Shown piece after piece: positions 26,912 to 37,528 of a stretch of 64,000 bases of DNA. The notes beneath the pieces are model-generated. The model saw nothing but the letters and a program-made list of their open reading frames with translations. It made no database searches and was not told where the DNA came from. The stretch's first letter is position 1. Every line of letters begins with the position of its first letter. Origin of the DNA: Streptomyces sp. Tu 3180 (GTDB lineage: Bacteria > Actinomycetota > Actinomycetes > Streptomycetales > Streptomycetaceae); the NCBI RefSeq assembly GCF_009852415.1, contig NZ_WOXS01000002.1, forward strand, positions 2,812,501 through 2,876,500. Reading direction: 5' to 3'. The position numbers and the translations under genes are program-made.

Positions 26912-28222
26912 ATGGCGACGACGAACCCGATCCCGCGTTTCCCGGCCGGCTTCCTGTGGGGCGTGTCGACCTCGGCGCACCAGATCGAGGGGGCGGCCGA
27001 CGAACGGGAGCCGTCCGTGTGGGACGTGTTCGAGGCCGGGTCCGGGCGGGTGCGGGACGGTTCGACGGCGGCGGTGGCCTGCGACCACGTCCACCGCCAC
27101 CGCGAGGACGTGGCGCTCCTGTCCGGCCTGGGCGTGGACGCGTACCGCTTCTCGGTCTCCTGGCCGAGGGTGCGGACGCCGGGCGGCCTGGACTTCTACG
27201 ACCGTCTGGTCGACGACCTGTGCGCGGCCGGTGTGCGCCCGGTGCCGACGCTGTTCCACTGGGACCTGCCGGCCGGTCTGGACTGGCTGGAGCGGAGCAC
27301 GGCGGAGCGGTTCGCCCAGTACGTGTCCGAGGTCGCCGGCCGGCTGGGCGACCGCGTGCCCAAGTGGATCACCCTCAACGAGCCCGCCGAGCACACGCTG
27401 CTCGGCCACGCGCTGGGCGTGCACGCGCCCGGCCGCAGGCTCCTCCTCGACGCGCTGCCGGTGGCCCACCACCAGCTCCTCGCGCACGGGCTGGCGGTGC
27501 GCGCCCTGCGGGCGTCCGGGGCGCGTGACATCGGCATCGCGAACAGCCACGGCCCGACCTGGCCGGCCTCACCGGACCGGGCGGACGTGGAGGCCGCCGA
27601 CTTCTACGACCTCCTCCTGAACCGCCTCTTCGCCGACCCCCTGCTGCTCGGCCGCTACCCGGAGGGCATCGGCGAGCTGCTGCCGGGCGACGTCGAGGCG
27701 GACCTGAGGGTCATCGCCGAGCCGCTGGACTGGTACGGGGTCAACTACTACGCGCCGACGCGCGTGGGCGCCCCGCAGGGCACGGAGACCGACTTCGGCG
27801 GGGTGCGGATGCCGGCCGGACTCCCCTTCTCGGTGCGGGAGGTCGAGGGCCACCCGGTGACGGACTTCGGCTGGCCGGTGGTCCCCGAGGCCCTGACGGA
27901 ACTCCTCACGGGTCTTCGCGCCCGCTACGGCGACCGCCTCCCCCCGGTCGTCATCACCGAGAACGGCTGCTCCTACGGGGGCCTGGACGACCAGGACCGC
28001 ATCGCCTACCTCGACGGCCACATCCGCGCCCTGCACCGGGCGCTGGAGGCGGGCGTGGACGTGCGCGGCTACTTCGTGTGGTCCCTGATGGACAACTTCG
28101 AGTGGGCCGAGGGCTACACCCGCCGCTTCGGCCTGGTCCACGTGGACTTCGAGACGCTGAGGCGGACCCCGAAGGCGTCGTACGGCTGGTTCCGGGAGGT
28201 GCTGCGCGCGCAGCGCGCGTGA
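26912..28222 (+). CDS. GH1 family beta-glucosidase
   Basis: A 436-residue intracellular glycosidase (TIM barrel) that hydrolyses beta-glucosides such as cellobiose. GFLWGVSTSAHQIEGA is the family N-terminal signature; TLNEPAEH holds the acid/base Glu (about residue 155) and VITENGCSY the nucleophile Glu (about residue 350); the ending DNFEWAEGYTRRFGLVHVDF is typical. The start is uncertain: ATG at 26912 (MATTNPIP) is preferred, with upstream in-frame starts at 26900 and 26876 and no clear ribosome site. No transporter or LacI regulator is adjacent. Its stop is one base from the era stop. Confidence 0.92.
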   Translation: MATTNPIPRFPAGFLWGVSTSAHQIEGAADEREPSVWDVFEAGSGRVRDGSTAAVACDHVHRHREDVALLSGLGVDAYRFSVSWPRVRTPGGLDFYDRLVDDLCAAGVRPVPTLFHWDLPAGLDWLERSTAERFAQYVSEVAGRLGDRVPKWITLNEPAEHTLLGHALGVHAPGRRLLLDALPVAHHQLLAHGLAVRALRASGARDIGIANSHGPTWPASPDRADVEAADFYDLLLNRLFADPLLLGRYPEGIGELLPGDVEADLRVIAEPLDWYGVNYYAPTRVGAPQGTETDFGGVRMPAGLPFSVREVEGHPVTDFGWPVVPEALTELLTGLRARYGDRLPPVVITENGCSYGGLDDQDRIAYLDGHIRALHRALEAGVDVRGYFVWSLMDNFEWAEGYTRRFGLVHVDFETLRRTPKASYGWFREVLRAQRA

Positions 28223-28223
28223 T

Positions 28224-29177
28224 TCAGAAGCCCAGGCGCCGCAGCTGCTTCGGGTCCCGCTGCCAGTCCTTGGCGACCTTCACGTGGAGGTCCAGGAACA
28301 CGGGCGTGCCGAGCAGCGCCTCGATCTGCTTGCGGGACTTGATGCCGACGTCCTTCAGGCGCTTGCCCTTGGGGCCGATGATGATGCCCTTCTGGCTGGG
28401 GCGCTCGATGAACAGGTTGGCGTGGATGTCGAGGAGGGGCTTGTCGGCCGGGCGGTCCTCGCGCGGGAGCATCTCCTCGACGACCACCGCGATGGAGTGC
28501 GGGAGCTCGTCGCGGACGCCCTCCAGGGCCGCCTCGCGGATCAGCTCCGCGACCATGACCTGCTCGGGCTCGTCGGTGAGGTCGCCCTCGGGGTAGAGGG
28601 CCGGGCCCTCGGGCAGCAGCGGGATCAGCAGGTCCGCCAGCAGGCCCACCTGCTTGTTCGCGGTCGCCGACACCGGGATGATCTCCGCCCAGGTGATGCC
28701 CAGCTCCTTGCCGAGCTGGTCGACGGCGATCAGCTGCTCGGCCAGCGCCTTGGAGTCCACCAGGTCGGTCTTGGTGACGATCGCGACCTTCGGGGTCTTC
28801 TTGATCCCGGCCAGCTCCTTGGCGATGAAACGGTCGCCGGGGCCGATCTTCTGGTCCGCGGGGAGGCAGAAGCCGATCGCGTCGACCTCCGCCCAGGTGG
28901 TGCGGACCACGTCGTTCAGCCGTTCGCCGAGCAGGGTGCGCGGCTTGTGCAGGCCGGGGGTGTCCACCAGGATCAGCTGCGCGTCCGGGCGGTGCACGAT
29001 CCCGCGCACGGTGTGCCGGGTGGTCTGCGGCCGGTTGGAGGTGATCGCCACCTTCTGCCCGACCAGAGCGTTCGTGAGGGTGGACTTGCCCGCGTTGGGA
29101 CGGCCCACGAAGCAGGCGAAACCGGCCCTGTGGACAGCGTCGGCCGGCTGCTCGGATGACTGGGTACGAACACTCAT
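28224..29177 (-). CDS. era: GTPase Era
   Basis: Ribosome assembly GTPase binding 16S rRNA near its 3' end. The 317-residue protein has G1 GRPNAGKST (residues about 26-34), G3 DTPG, G4 TKTD and a C-terminal KH domain with IGPKGKRLKDVG. The ATG at 29177 lies ten bases after GGGAG; the in-frame ATG at 29186 is too close to that site. It is grouped with YbeY and PhoH, as in most bacteria, but here with a long upstream gap. Confidence 0.96.
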   Translation of the reverse strand: MSVRTQSSEQPADAVHRAGFACFVGRPNAGKSTLTNALVGQKVAITSNRPQTTRHTVRGIVHRPDAQLILVDTPGLHKPRTLLGERLNDVVRTTWAEVDAIGFCLPADQKIGPGDRFIAKELAGIKKTPKVAIVTKTDLVDSKALAEQLIAVDQLGKELGITWAEIIPVSATANKQVGLLADLLIPLLPEGPALYPEGDLTDEPEQVMVAELIREAALEGVRDELPHSIAVVVEEMLPREDRPADKPLLDIHANLFIERPSQKGIIIGPKGKRLKDVGIKSRKQIEALLGTPVFLDLHVKVAKDWQRDPKQLRRLGF

Positions 29178-29556
29178 GGCGCCCATTCTCCCTGATCCCC
29201 GGAGCCCCGCCGTACCACCGCCCGGAACGGGGGCCGCCCGGGCCGGACGCGCGGGGGCGGCGTCGGCCCGGGCGGCCGTCGTCCCGGGAGGATCAGTCGA
29301 AGACGAACGGGCCCGGTGACTGCGGCCCGGTCGCCGTGCGGGTGAGGGTTGGGATTCCGGCTCCCTTTCCGTGGGGAACTCCGTGTGGCGGGGAATTCCG
29401 TGGGGGAACTGCTCGGCAGAGGGGTCCGGACCCATCGCACCACACCGGCTGACGTGCCCTCAGGACCGGCGTTCTCCGCTGATGCGCGGGGGGCAGGGCG
29501 CGGTAGGGGGGATCCGGCCTCTTCACCGCCGGTAACAAGCGGGGGGTGCCGGGGCG
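29178..29556. other. Intergenic region upstream of era
   Basis: 379 bases without a convincing gene. It presumably carries the era promoter. A degenerate direct repeat (CCGTGGGGAACT at about 29369 and CCGTGGGGGAACT at about 29398) flanks a GGGGAATTCC palindrome. Frames on either strand here have irregular codon bias. Confidence 0.55.
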
Positions 29557-29910
29557 TCAGCCCGCGGTGACCGTCTCCCGGACCGTTCCGTCGGGGCCGG
29601 CCACCAGTACCGGGGTCCCGGGCCCGCCGAGGTCCCGCACGGCCGCGCGGTCCTCGGCCGACGCCGACTCCGCCTCCGTCACCACCGCCGCCGCCTCCAG
29701 CGACTTCGCCCCGGACGCCACCGCCATCGCCACCGCCGTCTGCAGGGCGCTCAGCTTCAGGGAGGCCAGGGCCACGGTCCCGGCGACGTACGTGCGGCCG
29801 GTCTCGTCCCGTACGGCGGCACCCTCGGGCACGCCGTTGCGGGCGCGCGCGGAGCGGGCCAGGGTGACGATCTTGCGGTCCTCGGGGTCGAGCGTGCTGC
29901 TGTCGGTCAT
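29557..29910 (-). CDS. Cytidine-deaminase-like protein lacking zinc ligands
   Basis: A 117-residue protein (ATG at 29910, MTDSSTLDPEDRKIV) often annotated as cytidine deaminase. The fold pattern fits: ARSARARNGVPEGAAVRDETGRTYVAGTVA, a helix ASLKLSALQTAVAMAVASG where true enzymes have CAE, and a final strand VLVAGPDGTVRETV. It contains no cysteine and no histidine, so the zinc site (C/HAE and PCxxC) is absent and deaminase activity is very unlikely. It lies upstream of era on the same strand. Probably a structural or regulatory paralogue. Confidence 0.78.
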   Translation of the reverse strand: MTDSSTLDPEDRKIVTLARSARARNGVPEGAAVRDETGRTYVAGTVALASLKLSALQTAVAMAVASGAKSLEAAAVVTEAESASAEDRAAVRDLGGPGTPVLVAGPDGTVRETVTAG

Positions 29911-29980
29911 GATCCGAGCATACGGACCGGACCGGGCGACCGGCCCGGTCACCCCGCCCCGGGGCCGCCCCTCGGGTGGT

Positions 29981-30340
29981 TCAGGGGCGGTCGAGGCGGA
30001 GGCGGTCGGCTCGCGGCAGGCCGGCCACGACCAGGTCGTAGGAGTCCTCGACCAGTTCCCGGACCAGGCGGTCCGGGAGTCCGCCGTCCGCCGTCACCGT
30101 GTTCCAGTGGCGCTTGTTCATGTGCCAGCCGGGGACGATCAGGCCCGGATGGGCGGTGCGGAGCCGGATCGCGTCCTCCGGGTCGCACTTGAGGTTGACC
30201 CTCAGGGGCCGCGCGTCCAGGTCCGCCAGCGCGAAGAGCCGGCCCCCGACCTTGAAGACCGAGGTCTCCGCGCCGAAGGGGAAGTCCTCCACGGCCGCGT
30301 TGAAGGAGAGGCACAGGGCACGCAGCTCCCGGGGGGTCAC
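29981..30340 (-). CDS. MmcQ/YjbR family protein
   Basis: A 119-residue single-domain protein of the MmcQ/YjbR (CyaY-like double-wing) fold: SFNAAVEDFPFGAETSVFKVGGRLFALAD, then NLKCDPEDA and PGWHMNKRHWNTV, the family signature. GTG at 30340 overlaps the CorC stop (GTGA). Homologues are thought to bind DNA, but the role is unclear. It closes the phoH-ybeY-corC transcription unit. Confidence 0.88.
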   Translation of the reverse strand: MTPRELRALCLSFNAAVEDFPFGAETSVFKVGGRLFALADLDARPLRVNLKCDPEDAIRLRTAHPGLIVPGWHMNKRHWNTVTADGGLPDRLVRELVEDSYDLVVAGLPRADRLRLDRP

Positions 30341-31638
30341 TCCGGCTTCTCCTCCTGGTGCTCGGGCGGGTCCACCGGCTCCACCAGGACCGTCACGATC
30401 TTGTTCCGGCGTCCGGCCGCGGCCTCCGCGGTCAGGCGCAGGGCGCGGGCGTCGGGGAGCTCGACCACGGACGAGGCGCCCGCGATCGGCACCCGGCCGA
30501 GCTGCTTGGCGAGCAGTCCGCCGACGGTCTCCACGTCCTCGTCGTCGAACGCCTCCAGGCCGTACAGCTCGCCGAGGTCGCCGATGTCGAGGCGGGCGGT
30601 GACCCGGTAGCGGTCCTCGCCCAGGCCCTCGACCGGCGGGAGCTCACGGTCGTACTCGTCGGTGATCTCGCCGACGATCTCCTCGAGGATGTCCTCGATG
30701 GTGACGATGCCCGCGGTGCCGCCGTACTCGTCGACGGCGACGGCGACGTGGTTGCGCTCCTTCTGCATCTCGCGCAGCAGGTCGCCCGCGTTCTTGGTGT
30801 CGGGCACGAAGAACGCCGGGCGCATCGCCGTCGACACCAGCTCGCTCTCGGCGTCCCGGCTGATGTGCGTCTTGCGGGCCAGGTCCTTGAGGTAGACGAT
30901 CCCGACGATGTCGTCCTCGCTCTCGCCGGTCACCGGGATGCGGGAGAAACCGGAGCGCAGGGCGAGGGTGAGGGCCTGGCGGATGGTCTTGTACCGCTCG
31001 ATCACCACCAGGTCGGTGCGCGGGACCATGACCTCGCGCACCAGGGTGTCGCCCAGCTCGAAGACCGAGTGCACCATGCGGCGCTCCTCGTCCTCGATCA
31101 GCGACTCCGCCTCCGCGAGGTCGACCAGCGCGCGCAGCTCCGCCTCGGAGGCGAAGGGGCCGTGCCGGAAGCCCTTGCCGGGGGTGAGCGCGTTGCCGAT
31201 GAGGATGAGGAGCGACGGGATCGGGCCCATGACCCTCGCCAGCGGGACCAGGACGTACGCGGCGGCCGTGGCCGTGTTCAGCGGGTGCTGGCGGCCGATG
31301 GTGCGCGGCGAGACGCCGACGGCGACGTACGAGACGAGGACCATGACCGCGATGGCGATCAGCAGCGCCTCGGCCGTCCCGTCGAACTCCCGGAGACAGC
31401 CGTACGTGATCAGCGCGGCGGCGGCCATCTCGCAGGCGACGCGGACCAGCAGCGCCACGTTGAGGTAGCGGGTGGGGTCGGCGGAGATCTGCGCGAGCCG
31501 GGCGCTGCCCCGGCGGCCGGAGCGCACGGCCTCCTCGGCGCGGAAGCTGGAGACGCGGGCGATGCCCGCCTCCGCGCAGGCGGCCAGCCAGGCCACGACG
31601 ACCAGTGCGATCGCGCCGAGGACGAGTTGCGCACTCAT
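30337..31638 (-). CDS. HlyC/CorC (CNNM) family transporter-associated protein
   Basis: A 433-residue membrane protein: an N-terminal DUF21/CNNM domain with about four hydrophobic segments ([21 protein letters not shown] onward), a CBS pair around residues 205-325 ([64 protein letters not shown]) and a C-terminal CorC_HlyC domain. The family is tied to magnesium or cobalt efflux. Its ATG overlaps the ybeY stop (ATGA). Confidence 0.92.
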   Translation of the reverse strand: MSAQLVLGAIALVVVAWLAACAEAGIARVSSFRAEEAVRSGRRGSARLAQISADPTRYLNVALLVRVACEMAAAALITYGCLREFDGTAEALLIAIAVMVLVSYVAVGVSPRTIGRQHPLNTATAAAYVLVPLARVMGPIPSLLILIGNALTPGKGFRHGPFASEAELRALVDLAEAESLIEDEERRMVHSVFELGDTLVREVMVPRTDLVVIERYKTIRQALTLALRSGFSRIPVTGESEDDIVGIVYLKDLARKTHISRDAESELVSTAMRPAFFVPDTKNAGDLLREMQKERNHVAVAVDEYGGTAGIVTIEDILEEIVGEITDEYDRELPPVEGLGEDRYRVTARLDIGDLGELYGLEAFDDEDVETVGGLLAKQLGRVPIAGASSVVELPDARALRLTAEAAAGRRNKIVTVLVEPVDPPEHQEEKPE

Positions 31639-32132
31639 GAGACGGTCGGGGCCGGGGACGGGCCGGTCAGGCCCCTCTCCGCGCGCCAGCCGTCCACGAT
31701 CGCGGCCTGCAGGCCGAACATCTCGGCCTTCTCGTCCGGTTCCTCGTGGTCGTAGCCGAGCAGGTGCAGCACGCCGTGGACGGTGAGCAGCTGGAGCTCC
31801 TCGTCCATGGTGTGCTGCGTCGGTGCCTCGCTGCCCTGCTTGGCGGCGACCTCGGGGCAGAGCACGATGTCGCCGAGCAGCCCCTGCGGCGGCTCGTCGT
31901 CGTCCTTGGACGGCGGCCGCAGCTCGTCCATCGGGAACGACATGACGTCCGTCGGCCCGGGCAGGTCCATCCACTGGATGTGCAGCTGCTCCATGGCGCC
32001 GGCGTCCACGACGATCACCGAGAGCTCGGAGAGCGGGTGGATGCGCATCCGCGCGAGCGCGTAGCGGGCGATGTCGAGGATCGCCTGCTCGTCGACCTCG
32101 GTGCCGGACTCGTTGTTGACGTCGATCGACAT
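31635..32132 (-). CDS. ybeY: Endoribonuclease YbeY (16S rRNA maturation)
   Basis: A 165-residue metal-dependent endonuclease involved in 16S rRNA 3' processing and ribosome quality control. The UPF0054 signature [16 protein letters not shown] near residue 118 supplies the three zinc-binding histidines. [11 protein letters not shown] is the second conserved block. It lies 12 bp after phoH, the usual pairing in bacteria, and overlaps the CorC gene. Confidence 0.95.
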   Translation of the reverse strand: MSIDVNNESGTEVDEQAILDIARYALARMRIHPLSELSVIVVDAGAMEQLHIQWMDLPGPTDVMSFPMDELRPPSKDDDEPPQGLLGDIVLCPEVAAKQGSEAPTQHTMDEELQLLTVHGVLHLLGYDHEEPDEKAEMFGLQAAIVDGWRAERGLTGPSPAPTVS

Positions 32133-32144
32133 CTGGTGCTCGGT

Positions 32145-33215
<1,071 letters not shown>

Positions 33216-33465
33216 GGGCCGGCGCTTAAGGCCTGCGGTTCCTCCTCGTCACGGCCGCGCAGCTGAGGGCGGCCTCGCGATTCCCAGGGTACGACGCGGC
33301 GGTGGCAAGACCGTAGGACTTTTCCCGGCCGCCGCTTCCCGTCCGCCCGGGCCGGGGCGGCGGCCCGCTCTCCGGCCGGGCGGACGGGGCGGTGGGAGGG
33401 CGGGGCGGGGCCCCCGCAGCGGGGCGCGGAGGCACAGCCCACGGCGGGGGCGCGGGGCCGGGTCC

Positions 33466-34614
33466 TCACGCCGACCGGCGGAAGCCGATCGTCGGGACCG
33501 CCCGCCGCAGCGGCCAGGGCCGCACCAGCTCCTCGGGGACCAGGCCGGCCAGGAACGCGTACCGCCGCAGGGCCTCCTGGTCCTGGCCCTCGACCGACTG
33601 CACCCTGCGCCACCACGCCGCCACCTCGGTCCACCCCGGGGCCGACAGCGAGCCGCCGAACTCCTGGACGGAGAGCGCGGCGGTGAGGCCGGCGAAGGCG
33701 AGGCGGTCGGCCAGCGGCCAGCCGGCCAGGCTCCCGGTGACGAAGCCGGCGACGAACACGTCCCCGGCCCCGGTCGGGTCGAGCGCTTCGACGGCGATGG
33801 CCGGGACCTCGGCGGTCTCACCGGTGCGCCGGTCCACCGCATACGCGCCCTCCGCGCCGAGGGTGACGACCGCGACCGGGACGTGCTCGGTGAGGGCGTG
33901 CGCGGCGGCGCGGGGGCAGTCGGTGCCGGTGTAGCGCTTGGCCTCCTCGGCGTTCGGCAGGAACGCCTCGCAGTGGCGCAGGTCGGGCAGCGCGGCCAGG
34001 TCCCACGCGCCGCTGTCGTCCCAGCCGACGTCGCCGAAGACGCGGGTGCCGCTGCGCGCGGCCTGGGCGATCCAGGGGGCGCTGCGGCCCGGCGTGAGGG
34101 AGGCGACGGCGGCACGGGCGCGCGGGGGGCAGTCGGGCGCGGGTTCCTCGGGGGGCGGTTCGTGGCCGTGGGAGACCATCGTCCGCTCGCCGTCGTAGGC
34201 CATGGAGACGGTGACCGGCGAGTGCCAGCCGGGCACGGTGCGCGACGGGGAGAGGTCGATGCCCTCGCCCTGCTCCAGGGTGTCCCAGCAGTACTCGCCG
34301 TAGTGGTCGTCGCCGAAGGCCGCCGCGAGGGAGGTGCGCAGGCCGAGGCGGGCCAGGGCGGTGGCCATGTTGGCGACGCCGCCGGGGCTCGACCCCATCC
34401 CCCGTGCCCAGGACTCGGTCCCGCGCACCGGGGCGGAGTCGAGCCCGGTGAAGACGATGTCGAGGAAGACCGTCCCGGTGAGGTAGACGTCCCAGGGCGG
34501 ATCGTCCGGTGTGCGCAGCCCGGCGAGGGGATCGACCTGGGCCGAGTGGTGCGATCCTTCGGTGAACTCCTTCCCGCCGGCCGCGGCGGGGGCGGTGGAC
34601 GCGGTGGACGCCAT
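33466..34614 (-). CDS. PfkB-family carbohydrate kinase
   Basis: A 382-residue ribokinase-fold sugar or nucleoside kinase. The N-terminal GSSPGGVANMATALARLG is PfkB signature 1 and VEALDPTGAGDVFVAGFV is signature 2, with the catalytic Asp in GAGD. VFLDIVFTGL near residue 50 opens the domain, and an unusually long disordered start (about 40 residues) precedes it. The substrate is not clear from motifs. GTG at 34617 or ATG at 34614 may start it; GGGAG lies about nine bases upstream of the ATG. It is alone between phoH and the glucarate operon. Confidence 0.85.
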   Translation of the reverse strand: MASTASTAPAAAGGKEFTEGSHHSAQVDPLAGLRTPDDPPWDVYLTGTVFLDIVFTGLDSAPVRGTESWARGMGSSPGGVANMATALARLGLRTSLAAAFGDDHYGEYCWDTLEQGEGIDLSPSRTVPGWHSPVTVSMAYDGERTMVSHGHEPPPEEPAPDCPPRARAAVASLTPGRSAPWIAQAARSGTRVFGDVGWDDSGAWDLAALPDLRHCEAFLPNAEEAKRYTGTDCPRAAAHALTEHVPVAVVTLGAEGAYAVDRRTGETAEVPAIAVEALDPTGAGDVFVAGFVTGSLAGWPLADRLAFAGLTAALSVQEFGGSLSAPGWTEVAAWWRRVQSVEGQDQEALRRYAFLAGLVPEELVRPWPLRRAVPTIGFRRSA

Positions 34615-34731
34615 CACGGTGCGCTCCCTGACATGGTGCGGATCAGGCCAGTGTGCACCACGCCACCGACAATGTGACCGTCGTCACTCCGGAACCGGCC
34701 GCCCGGGTCCCGCCGCCCCGCCCCGGCGGGG

Positions 34732-36153
34732 TCAGGCCGTCGCGGGCCCCGGACGCGCGGTGCGGGCCGCCCCGGGCGCCGTCCCGGGTGCCTCGGGCGC
34801 CGCGGCCGCCGGCGGCCTGACGGGACGCGTCCGGATCCGGTCGTTGCGTCCGCCGCCCCGCACCAGGAGCACGCTCAGCGCGGCCAGGAAGCCGACGACG
34901 GTGAGTCCGACCAGCCCGCCCTTGGTCGAGCCCGTGGTGTCCTCGATGATCCCGAAGGCGGTGGGGGCGACGAAGCCGCCGAGGTTGCCGATGGAGTTGA
35001 TCAGCGCGATGCCCGGGGCCGCCGCGCGGGCGTCGAGGTAGCTCTGCGGGATGGTCCAGAAGACCGGGGAGGCGGGCTTGAAGCCCATCGCGGCCAGGCA
35101 CAGCGCGCCCAGCCCCGCCCAGGGCGAGACGAACACGGCCAGCAGGGTGCCGCAGCCGCCGAGGACGAGCAGGGTGACCAGCACCGGGCGCCGCTTGCCG
35201 ATGCGGTCCGAGATCCGCCCGCTGACGTACACGGCGGCGATCGCGCACAGCCAGGGCACGGACGTGAGCAGCCCCACCTGGAAGTCGCTCAGCCCGCCGA
35301 TGTCGTCCACGATCGACGGCAGCCAGAACGTGACCGCGTACAGGGCGACGTTGATCGCGAAGTAGATCCACAGGAAGAGCAGCATCTGGGGGTCGGCGAG
35401 CAGCCTCCAGCGGGAGACGCGGCCCGCGGTGCCGCGCCGCGCCTCCCGCGCCTCCTGCTCGGCGTCGATGACGGCGACGAGGCCGGTCTTCTCCTCGTCG
35501 GTGAGCCAGTCCGCCCTCTCGATGCCGGAGTCCAGGAAGCGGTAGACCACGAAGCCGAGGACGACGGAGAAGACGCCCTCGATGAAGAACATCCACTGCC
35601 AGCCGGCGTGGCCCCAGATGCCGTGCATCTCCATCAGGGCGCCGGAGACGGGGCCGACGATGACCGTCGCGGTGCCCGAGCCCATGAGGAAGACCGAGGT
35701 GGCCCGGCCCCGGTGGGAGTCGGGCAGCCAGCGGCTGAAGTAGTAGATGACGGCCGGGAAGAAGCCGGCCTCCGCGACGCCGAGCAGGAAGCGCAGGGCG
35801 TAGAACATCTCGACGCTGTCGACGAAGGCCATCGCGGTGGCGACGACGCCCCAGCTGATCATGATGCGGGTGAGCCAGACCTTGGGCCCGTACCGCTCCA
35901 TCAGGATGTTGGAGGGGACCTCGAAGAGGGCGTACGCGATGAAGAAGATGCCGGCGCCGAGGCCGAACGCGGCGGCGGACAGGCCGACGTCGGCGCGGAG
36001 TTCGTCCTGGGCGAAGCCGAGGTTGACGCGGTCCATGTAGTTCGCGACGAACATGACGAAGAACAGGGGGACCACGCGGCGGAAGATCTTGCGGATCGCC
36101 GACCGGACGGCGGGCGGGTGGGGCGCTTCGGGGGTCGGGGGCACTGCGGACAC
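34732..36153 (-). CDS. gudP: MFS transporter, anion:cation symporter family (probable glucarate permease)
   Basis: A 473-residue, 12-TM permease of the ACS family (glucarate, galactonate and related sugar acids). NYMDRVNLGFAQDELRADVGLSAAAFGLGAG is the family N-terminal pattern and FEVPSNILMERYGPKVWLTRIM is motif A. The C-terminal tail is long and disordered. GTG at 36153 after CGGAGC. It follows gudD by 79 bp across a GC hairpin and is the last gene of the kdgD-gudD-gudP operon, so uptake of D-glucarate is inferred from context. Confidence 0.85.
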   Translation of the reverse strand: MSAVPPTPEAPHPPAVRSAIRKIFRRVVPLFFVMFVANYMDRVNLGFAQDELRADVGLSAAAFGLGAGIFFIAYALFEVPSNILMERYGPKVWLTRIMISWGVVATAMAFVDSVEMFYALRFLLGVAEAGFFPAVIYYFSRWLPDSHRGRATSVFLMGSGTATVIVGPVSGALMEMHGIWGHAGWQWMFFIEGVFSVVLGFVVYRFLDSGIERADWLTDEEKTGLVAVIDAEQEAREARRGTAGRVSRWRLLADPQMLLFLWIYFAINVALYAVTFWLPSIVDDIGGLSDFQVGLLTSVPWLCAIAAVYVSGRISDRIGKRRPVLVTLLVLGGCGTLLAVFVSPWAGLGALCLAAMGFKPASPVFWTIPQSYLDARAAAPGIALINSIGNLGGFVAPTAFGIIEDTTGSTKGGLVGLTVVGFLAALSVLLVRGGGRNDRIRTRPVRPPAAAAPEAPGTAPGAARTARPGPATA

Positions 36154-36190
36154 GAGCGGCTCCGATCGTGGCAGGGGGGAGGAGGGGTGC

Positions 36191-36225
36191 GGCGGGGGCG
36201 GGCGGCGCCGGCCCCCGCCCCCGCC
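36191..36225 (-). terminator. Intra-operon hairpin between gudD and the permease
   Basis: GGCGGGGGCGGG (36191-36202) pairs perfectly with CCCGCCCCCGCC (36214-36225). Placed inside the operon, it may lower permease expression relative to the enzymes or protect the upstream mRNA. Confidence 0.55.
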
Positions 36226-36232
36226 GGGCGGA

Positions 36233-37528
36233 TCACCAGCGCGGCACGGCCGGCGTGACCCAGTCCGGGTCGGCGGCCCGCATGGCCGCCGCGTCGTCGC
36301 GGTCCCTGAGCGAGCCGTCGTCGTCGAGCCAGCGCCGGTGGAGGAGGGCCAGCCGGTCGCGGTCGAGTTCGACGCCGAGGCCGGGCGCGTCGGGGACCCG
36401 CACGGTGCCGCCCTCGAAGGTGAGGCGTTCGGTGAGGACGTCCTCCGACTGCCAGGGGTAGTGCGAGTCGCAGGCGTGGTGGAGGCCGGGGACGGTGGCC
36501 GCCACGTGGGTCATGGCGGCGAGGCTGATCCCGAGGTGGGTGTTGGAGTGCATGGAGACGTCCACGCCGAAGGTGCGGCAGACGGCGGCGAGCTGCTGGG
36601 TGTTGCGCAGCCCGCCCCAGTAGTGGTGGTCGGAGAGGACGACCTGGACGGCGTTCCGGGTGAAGGCCTCCTTGATCTCGGCGAAGGTCGTCACGCACAT
36701 GTTGGTGGCGAGCGGAACGCCGGTCCGGGCGGCGACCTCGGCCATGGCGGGGGTGCCGAGCGCGGGGTCCTCCAGGTACTCGAGGACGTCCCCGAGCTCC
36801 TCGGCGACCCTCAGCGAGGTCTCCACCGACCAGGCGCCGTTGGGGTCGAGGCGCAGGGGGTGCCCGGGGAACGCGGCGGCGAGGGCGCGGACGGCCGCGA
36901 TCTCCTCGTCCGGCGGGAAGACGCCGCCCTTGAGCTTGAAGGAGGTGAAGCCGTACCGCTCCTTGAAGAGGCGGGCCTGCTCGACGACGCCGGCCGGGTC
37001 GAGGGCGGCGCCCCAGTCGTCCTTCTCGGCCGCCACGCCGTCCGGGTGGCCGGCCCACTTGTAGAAGAGGTACGCGCTGTACTCGACGGCGTCGCGCACC
37101 TTGCCGCCGAGCAGGGCGTGCACGGGCAGGCCGAGGCTCTTGCCGAGGGCGTCGAGGCAGGCGACCTCGAAGGCGGAGAGCACGGACAGGCGCAGCTTGT
37201 CGGCGGTCTGCACGCCGCGCAGTCCCCCGACGTCGACCTGCCCCGAGACGCGGGAGGCGTCGACGGCCACCTCGCCGGCCTCGGCGAACAGCGCGTTCAG
37301 GTGGCCGGCCGGGCGGCCGACGAGCTTGTCCGCGAGGGGCTCGGCCAGTTCCAGGTACTTGGTGTCGCCGTAGGTCTCGCCCAGTCCGGTGGTCCCGTCG
37401 GCGGTCACCACCTCGACGATCAGCCGGGGGGTGTACGGCTGGTGGACGCCCTGCGTGTTGAGGAGGGGCGGGTCGGCGACGAGGACCGGCGTCAGCCGGA
37501 CCTCCGTCACGGTCAGGTCGCGGGTCAC
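36233..37528 (-). CDS. gudD: Glucarate dehydratase
   Basis: Enolase-superfamily enzyme that dehydrates D-glucarate to 5-keto-4-deoxy-D-glucarate. The 431-residue protein shows the K-x-K motif in SFKLKGG, metal ligands in LDPNGAW and YLEDPALG, the conserved Asn in ATNMCVTTF and the catalytic His in HSNTHLGIS. GTG at 37528 overlaps the kdgD stop (GTGA), so the open frame continuing upstream is not coding. It works between the permease and KdgD. Confidence 0.92.
   Translation of the reverse strand: MTRDLTVTEVRLTPVLVADPPLLNTQGVHQPYTPRLIVEVVTADGTTGLGETYGDTKYLELAEPLADKLVGRPAGHLNALFAEAGEVAVDASRVSGQVDVGGLRGVQTADKLRLSVLSAFEVACLDALGKSLGLPVHALLGGKVRDAVEYSAYLFYKWAGHPDGVAAEKDDWGAALDPAGVVEQARLFKERYGFTSFKLKGGVFPPDEEIAAVRALAAAFPGHPLRLDPNGAWSVETSLRVAEELGDVLEYLEDPALGTPAMAEVAARTGVPLATNMCVTTFAEIKEAFTRNAVQVVLSDHHYWGGLRNTQQLAAVCRTFGVDVSMHSNTHLGISLAAMTHVAATVPGLHHACDSHYPWQSEDVLTERLTFEGGTVRVPDAPGLGVELDRDRLALLHRRWLDDDGSLRDRDDAAAMRAADPDWVTPAVPRW

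Noticed and set aside
29293..29538. 81-codon frame upstream of era
   Set aside because: No family resemblance or start signal; the composition fits intergenic DNA.
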